A DNA stretch of 9,514 nucleotides from Candidatus Omnitrophota bacterium (lineage in GTDB: Bacteria > Omnitrophota > Gorgyraeia > JABMQH01): positions 1 to 9,514 of the forward strand of contig JAPLLL010000066.1 in NCBI GenBank assembly GCA_026387595.1. The letters are read 5' to 3'. Positions 7,137-9,514 of this stretch are shown piece after piece. The notes below the pieces were generated by a model that saw nothing but the letters and a program-made list of their open reading frames with translations, ran no database searches and had not been told where the DNA came from. A program made the translations under genes and the position numbers. Each line of letters begins with the position of its first letter. The stretch's first letter is position 1.

Positions 7137-8062
7137 TAATCAAGGAATTCATACAAAAGGACAGCGGTTTTTTCGGCCAGGACGTAGATTCATGGACGAA
7201 GAACTGGAATGCGGTGGACAGCCTGATAAAAAGTGCTAAGAATTCCGATAAGGACAACCTCTCATATTTTTTCAAAAAGTATTTCCCGAAAGCGCCGAAA
7301 CGCATACTTGAGGGCGGTTGCGGGACCGGGAAATACGTTATCGCTTATAGGAGTTTGGGCTACGATATGATAGGGGTTGACTTTTCAGGCGCGACAATAA
7401 AACGGATAAAAGAATCACTCGGCGCCGGTTTCCCGGTTTACGAGGGCAACGTTACGGCGCTGCCGTTTGCTGATGGATACTTTGATTGTTACTATTCCGG
7501 TGGCGTAATAGAGCATTTTCAGGACGGCCCCGATGCGCCGCTCAGAGAGGCCAGGCGCGTTCTTAAAAAAGGCGGGCTGCTGCTTGCGACGGTCCCGTAT
7601 ATCAACCTCATAAGAAGGCTGCGCTGCACGTTCTCTCCGCGAAGGTTGAAAAAACACGTTCTGCTGGAAAGAAGCGGCAGTTGCAAGAACAGCGCTGCGC
7701 CATGCGGCGGGTATGAATTTTGCGAATATATATTCGACGTTAGATCACTAAAACCCTATTTCGAAAAGAACGGATTTTCGATAGAAGCCGCGTATCCTAC
7801 GGATTTTTTATGGGGCGAGATAGGTTTGCTGCTGCACGGGGCTATAAATAAACGCCGGAATGGACCCGAACATGCGGACTGTGTACAAACGGATAAAAAC
7901 GGCGGCATCCAGGATGCGGTCAAGTGGGGCTCTACCGTAAGGGACATGGCTTACGGTTTTCTGGTCACCGAGGACCGGAATAACGCATTCTTCAGGGTTC
8001 CGATAACGCTTCTTAACTATTTAAGCGGGCATATGGTGCTTTTTGTCGCTAAAGCGGTATGA
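7133..8062 (+). CDS. Class I SAM-dependent methyltransferase
   Basis: A 309-residue Rossmann-fold methyltransferase. Motif I is ILEGGCGTGKY (residues 58-68), the acidic residue ending strand two is Asp83 in GVDFS, and the motif TALPFADGYFD (108-118) is followed by SGGVIEHF (122-129) and the post-motif REARRVLKKGG (138-148). These place it with the Methyltransf_11-like group that methylates small molecules and sugars. After the core is a basic and cysteine-containing stretch (residues 160-200, Cys at 165, 184, 191 and 197), then FDVRSLKPYFEKNGF, a common C-terminal element. Placed between two GT4 genes, it most likely methylates a sugar of the polysaccharide or of its lipid-linked intermediate, possibly as a cap; the target is inference. 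Both ends are in ATGA overlaps. Confidence 0.9.
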   Translation: MIIKEFIQKDSGFFGQDVDSWTKNWNAVDSLIKSAKNSDKDNLSYFFKKYFPKAPKRILEGGCGTGKYVIAYRSLGYDMIGVDFSGATIKRIKESLGAGFPVYEGNVTALPFADGYFDCYYSGGVIEHFQDGPDAPLREARRVLKKGGLLLATVPYINLIRRLRCTFSPRRLKKHVLLERSGSCKNSAAPCGGYEFCEYIFDVRSLKPYFEKNGFSIEAAYPTDFLWGEIGLLLHGAINKRRNGPEHADCVQTDKNGGIQDAVKWGSTVRDMAYGFLVTEDRNNAFFRVPITLLNYLSGHMVLFVAKAV

Positions 8063-9165
8063 AGAATATTTTATTCGTACATAACAACCTGGATGTCGGA
8101 GGTGCCGAAATGATGCGGCTTGTTCTATTGCGGAATATCGACAGGAACAAATATTGCATTAAGATCTGCTGTATAGGACACAGGGGCCGGTTGGGCAGGG
8201 AAATAGAAGGCCTCGGCTACAAGGTCGACGAGTTGAGCGAGGACTCGAATTCGCTTAATCCGGGCATAACGCTTAGACTAGCCTGCTACATTAAAAAAGA
8301 AAGGCCGGATATCCTACATAGCAGCCTTTTTAACGCCAATTTCCACAGCAGGCTTGCTGGTTTTTTTTGCGGGGTGCCTCGCATTGTAACGGAAGAGCAC
8401 GGAGAACACAGGCAATATAACGGCGTAAAGTTTATCCCTTATGTGCTGTCAGATTTTGCGCTTTCTATTTTAAATGACTCTATCGTGTGCTGTTCGGAAA
8501 GATTGCGGCGGGAGATCATCAAAAAGGAGCATCTCCCCTCTAGAAAGGTGCTGGCGATAGAAAATTGTGTAGATGCGGGTATCTATAAAATAAAGACTGG
8601 CAGGGAAGAGGTAAGAAAAAGGCACGGCATATCCGATGAGGTCGTTTTTATCACCGTCGCTTCTTTAAAGGAAGGGAAAGGCCACAGGCATTTGCTTGAG
8701 GCGTTCAAGTTGGTCAAAGACGCGGGATTTAAATTTAGATCTCTTTTCGCAGGGGGCGGGCCCATTAAAAAAGCCCTACAGGCGCGATGCGCAGAATTGG
8801 GCCTGTCCGATGATATTATTTTCTTGGATAGCGTTAGTGATGTGCCCGATTATCTTAATGCGGCAGATGTGTTTATCCTCCCGTCCGATTCCGAAGGGCT
8901 TTCGATATCGCTCATGGAAGCGATGCTGATGGGGTTGCCATGCATTGTGAGCGATGTAGGCTCCAACGGCGATCTGGTAAAAACAGATTTCAACGGCATC
9001 GTTGTTCGGGTGGGGGATAAGGCGGCCCTGCGTGACGCCGCGGTATTTTATTTAGTGAATAAAGAGTCGGCGAAACAATTCGGAAAAAGGTCCGAGTCAA
9101 TAATTATGGAGCGATATTCTGATATAGGCGCGTATGTCAAAAAATATTATGAGCTCTGGAACTGA
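8059..9165 (+). CDS. Family 4 glycosyltransferase (GT-B fold), second copy
   Basis: A 368-residue GT4 enzyme. The N-terminus reads ILFVHNNLDVGGAEMM with the family's Gly-Gly-Ala-Glu loop, and TEEHGEH (residues 111-117) sits where the first copy has SEHSEF. The donor domain has VASLKEGKGHRHLLEAF (200-216), FAGGGP (230-235), and an EX7E motif formed by Glu279 and Glu287 (SEGLSISLMEAM), then GLPCIVSDVG. The position equivalent to the phosphate-binding Arg of the first copy is Ser202, while Lys207 is kept, a variation seen in other GT4 enzymes. The two GT4 proteins share only family-level motifs, so they look like separate transferases rather than a recent duplication. It should add another sugar to the repeat unit. 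The start overlaps the methyltransferase stop (ATGA) and the 3' end overlaps the next gene by 17 bases. Confidence 0.95.
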   Translation: MKNILFVHNNLDVGGAEMMRLVLLRNIDRNKYCIKICCIGHRGRLGREIEGLGYKVDELSEDSNSLNPGITLRLACYIKKERPDILHSSLFNANFHSRLAGFFCGVPRIVTEEHGEHRQYNGVKFIPYVLSDFALSILNDSIVCCSERLRREIIKKEHLPSRKVLAIENCVDAGIYKIKTGREEVRKRHGISDEVVFITVASLKEGKGHRHLLEAFKLVKDAGFKFRSLFAGGGPIKKALQARCAELGLSDDIIFLDSVSDVPDYLNAADVFILPSDSEGLSISLMEAMLMGLPCIVSDVGSNGDLVKTDFNGIVVRVGDKAALRDAAVFYLVNKESAKQFGKRSESIIMERYSDIGAYVKKYYELWN

Positions 9166-9514
9166 TATTCTAACGGTAAACAACAAAAACGTTGTTCTGT
9201 TCGCTTTTTTGGCGGCGATTATTTTAAATGTTGTCCCAATGGAGATTGTAGGCCCTTTTTTAATACTCTTGATCGGGTTGGCGATCGGCGTGCTTCTTAT
9301 ATCCTTGTTTGCTCCCGAGAATTTCAGTTTTTTAATTAATTTTTATATAATCGCTCTCGGTACCAGAGCGCTGCTGTCTTTTTTATTTTATCTTGCCTCG
9401 TTCATTGCTGCGAATAATAATACTCCCGGATTCTTTTTTTCTAACGATGGGTGGTGCTATAGCCAGCAGGGTTGGCAAATATGTCAATTTGCAGAGAGGG
9501 GGATCAGGATAGTC
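9149..9514 (+). CDS. Polytopic membrane protein, N-terminal part (3' partial)
   Basis: An open frame of 122 codons runs from the ATG at 9149 to the right edge without a stop. Its product is strongly hydrophobic, with likely membrane segments at about residues 14-30, 33-54 and 61-88; the third contains an Arg at 73. After that comes a polar loop, FFFSNDGWCYSQQGWQI, with Asp100 and Tyr104. A hydrophobic start followed by an acidic/aromatic loop with a D-x3-Y spacing is seen in integral membrane glycosyltransferases (GT-C) and in some Wzy-like or EpsG-like polymerases, so it may polymerise or modify the glycan. Too little is visible to decide. The start overlaps the GT4 gene by 17 bases and has no good Shine-Dalgarno; an internal ATG at 9239 would lose the first membrane segment and is less likely. 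The T-rich coding reflects the many Phe, Leu and Ile codons. Confidence 0.75.
   Translation, partial: MSSGTDILTVNNKNVVLFAFLAAIILNVVPMEIVGPFLILLIGLAIGVLLISLFAPENFSFLINFYIIALGTRALLSFLFYLASFIAANNNTPGFFFSNDGWCYSQQGWQICQFAERGIRIV

Larger units (their letters stand above)
1..9514 (+). other. Single co-directional polysaccharide biosynthesis operon
   Basis: All nine genes are on one strand. ATGA stop/start overlaps occur at 1418, 2344, 4909, 5979, 7133 and 8059; a 4-base gap separates the genes at 3097-3100; and a 17-base overlap occurs at 9149-9165. No room exists for internal promoters or terminators outside coding sequence. The promoter must lie upstream of the window, and the unit continues past the right edge. 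The order is precursor enzymes first, then glycosyltransferases with a methyltransferase, then a membrane protein. Confidence 0.85.

Noticed and set aside
8696..8929. Small + strand open frame inside the second GT4 gene
   Set aside because: It lies entirely within a gene with intact GT4 motifs in another frame, and its translation shows no recognisable feature.
9179..9196. Inverted repeat AACAAC/GTTGTT near the start of the last gene
   Set aside because: It is a 6-base AT-rich stem with a 6-base loop, inside coding sequence, and the nearest T-run is several bases further on. It is unlikely to terminate transcription.

Overview
This window is the interior of a surface-polysaccharide (capsule, exopolysaccharide or O-antigen type) biosynthesis operon from a bacterium. 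All nine supported genes lie on the + strand and leave no non-coding stretch longer than 4 bases, so the window holds no promoter, terminator, RNA gene, mobile element or CRISPR that I can see. Both ends cut through genes: the first lacks its N-terminus and the last lacks most of its length. The frequent ATA (Ile) and AGG (Arg) codons, moderate GC and extreme packing would suit an uncultured lineage such as Omnitrophota, but that is an impression, not a demonstrated assignment.

Left part (1-3096), a probable sugar-precursor module. It holds a Gfo/Idh/MocA oxidoreductase fused to a GmhA-like SIS isomerase, then a short D-2-hydroxyacid dehydrogenase of the phosphoglycerate-dehydrogenase type, then an inositol-monophosphatase-family sugar phosphatase. 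Together these could isomerise, oxidise and dephosphorylate a sugar phosphate to make an unusual precursor. No nucleotidyltransferase or kinase is visible, so the activated donor must be completed by genes outside the window.

Middle and right part (3101-9165), assembly. It holds a 603-residue protein that I read as a poorly characterised surface-carbohydrate protein with a GT-B-like C-terminal half, then a GT2 (GT-A fold) glycosyltransferase, a GT4 (GT-B) glycosyltransferase, a class I SAM methyltransferase and a second GT4. The likely product is a multi-sugar unit carrying a methyl group. The final open frame (9149 to the end) begins a polytopic membrane protein that may be a polymerase or a membrane glycosyltransferase.

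Six of the eight gene junctions are exact 4-base ATGA overlaps, one is a 4-base gap and one a 17-base overlap. Translation is therefore probably coupled throughout, and a clear Shine-Dalgarno is visible at only one junction. The most interesting items are the oxidoreductase-SIS fusion with its altered isomerase metal-site residues, the enzyme set that follows it, and the 603-residue protein, which is also more AT-rich than its neighbours.
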